A stretch of 64,000 nucleotides of DNA from Tardiphaga sp. (GTDB taxonomy: Bacteria; Pseudomonadota; Alphaproteobacteria; Rhizobiales; Xanthobacteraceae): NCBI RefSeq assembly GCF_028290495.1, contig NZ_JAQGJT010000138.1, positions 62,001-126,000 of the forward strand, read 5' to 3'. The position numbers and the translations under genes were made by a program. This document shows, piece after piece, positions 63,807 through 64,000 of this stretch (position 1 is its first letter; every line of letters begins with the position of its first letter). The notes below the pieces were generated by a model. The model was given only the letters and a program-made list of their open reading frames with translations, made no database searches and was not told where the DNA came from.

Positions 63807-64000
63807 TTACGTCTTCACCAGATCCAGAAAATGCCGGCCGGCCTTGTCCTCGATCTCGACGATCCAGACGTCCGGATCGAACGAGATTTCCTTGACCAGC
63901 CGCTCCTCGATCTTGCGCTCCTCGACCGGCTGTGGCGGCGAGGCGGCGAACACGCGTTCGACCGGGCGGCTGTCGTCATAGGCGGATTGCGGCGCGGGGG
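63807..64000 (-). CDS. C-terminal part of an unrecognised protein
   Basis: The last 63 residues of a gene entering from the right edge, with stop TAA at 63807-63809. The sequence RPVEERKIEERLVKEISF-like segment (VEERKIEERLVKEISFDPD) followed by VWIVEIEDKAGRHFLDLVKT is acidic and soluble. No family was recognised. Confidence 0.5.
   Translation of the reverse strand, partial: PAPQSAYDDSRPVERVFAASPPQPVEERKIEERLVKEISFDPDVWIVEIEDKAGRHFLDLVKT

Overview
The window looks like a chromosomal segment of an alphaproteobacterium of the Bradyrhizobium/Rhodopseudomonas/Afipia group (Nitrobacteraceae). The evidence is high GC, the rhizobial gene neighbourhood feuPQ - ccmI/E/F/H (cycHJKL) - degP - response regulator - histidine kinase - glnE, paired DUF3551 secreted proteins, and several families of short palindromic repeats familiar from Bradyrhizobium intergenic DNA. 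No rRNA, tRNA, intact transposase or CRISPR array was seen.

Backbone. From right to left on the minus strand: feuP-feuQ (46.4-48.6 kb), class I ribonucleotide reductase nrdA-nrdB under a cobalamin riboswitch (35.3-39.8 kb), the cytochrome c maturation genes ccmI-ccmE-ccmF-ccmH (29.5-33.6 kb), an ABC-F ATPase (20.0-21.6 kb), a Do-family protease and its OmpR-type regulator (16.6-19.2 kb), and a histidine kinase coupled to the 5' end of glnE (1-1956). The regulator and the kinase, which normally adjoin, are 14.6 kb apart.

Accessory blocks. (a) 2.2-9.0 kb: an outer-membrane TPR/beta-barrel protein resembling the Slam (DUF560) translocator, a large exported FecR-domain protein whose C-terminus resembles the TbpB-type cargo barrel, and a CHASE2 adenylate/guanylate cyclase; this is the best candidate for an undescribed system. 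(b) 9.8-14.6 kb: a Bug-type substrate-binding protein, a flavin monooxygenase, a TetR regulator and an alpha/beta hydrolase; the regulator's probable palindromic operator occurs before both the monooxygenase/TetR pair and the hydrolase. (c) 40.8-46.3 kb: a second, non-homologous-order set of the same parts (Bug protein, flavin monooxygenase, cytosolic NMT1-like protein, TetR, alpha/beta hydrolase, cysteine hydrolase). (d) 22.3-24.9 kb: an ECF sigma factor with a DUF4142 protein, a cupredoxin and a glycine-rich exported protein; an identical promoter-like motif precedes the sigma gene and the DUF4142 gene. (e) 26.7-29.5 kb: a metallo-beta-lactamase-fold protein and a GYD protein lying between two 163-bp direct copies of the ccmH 3' end.

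Decay. Several broken genes are visible: a chemoreceptor tail (21.8 kb), a GlcG/HbpS-like gene (19.6 kb), a Bug-receptor remnant (28.3 kb), a frameshifted brnT toxin beside an intact brnA (56.6-57.1 kb), and a gene-transfer-agent/prophage remnant in which a terminase N-terminus is fused in frame to a holin-like C-terminus (48.7-49.6 kb).

The right end (49.7-64 kb) holds small exported proteins, a Flp pilin with a GTG start, a glycine-rich autotransporter, a DHA2-type exporter, a class A penicillin-binding protein, a DUF1214/DUF1254 pair, a lipoprotein and a DUF2336 protein.
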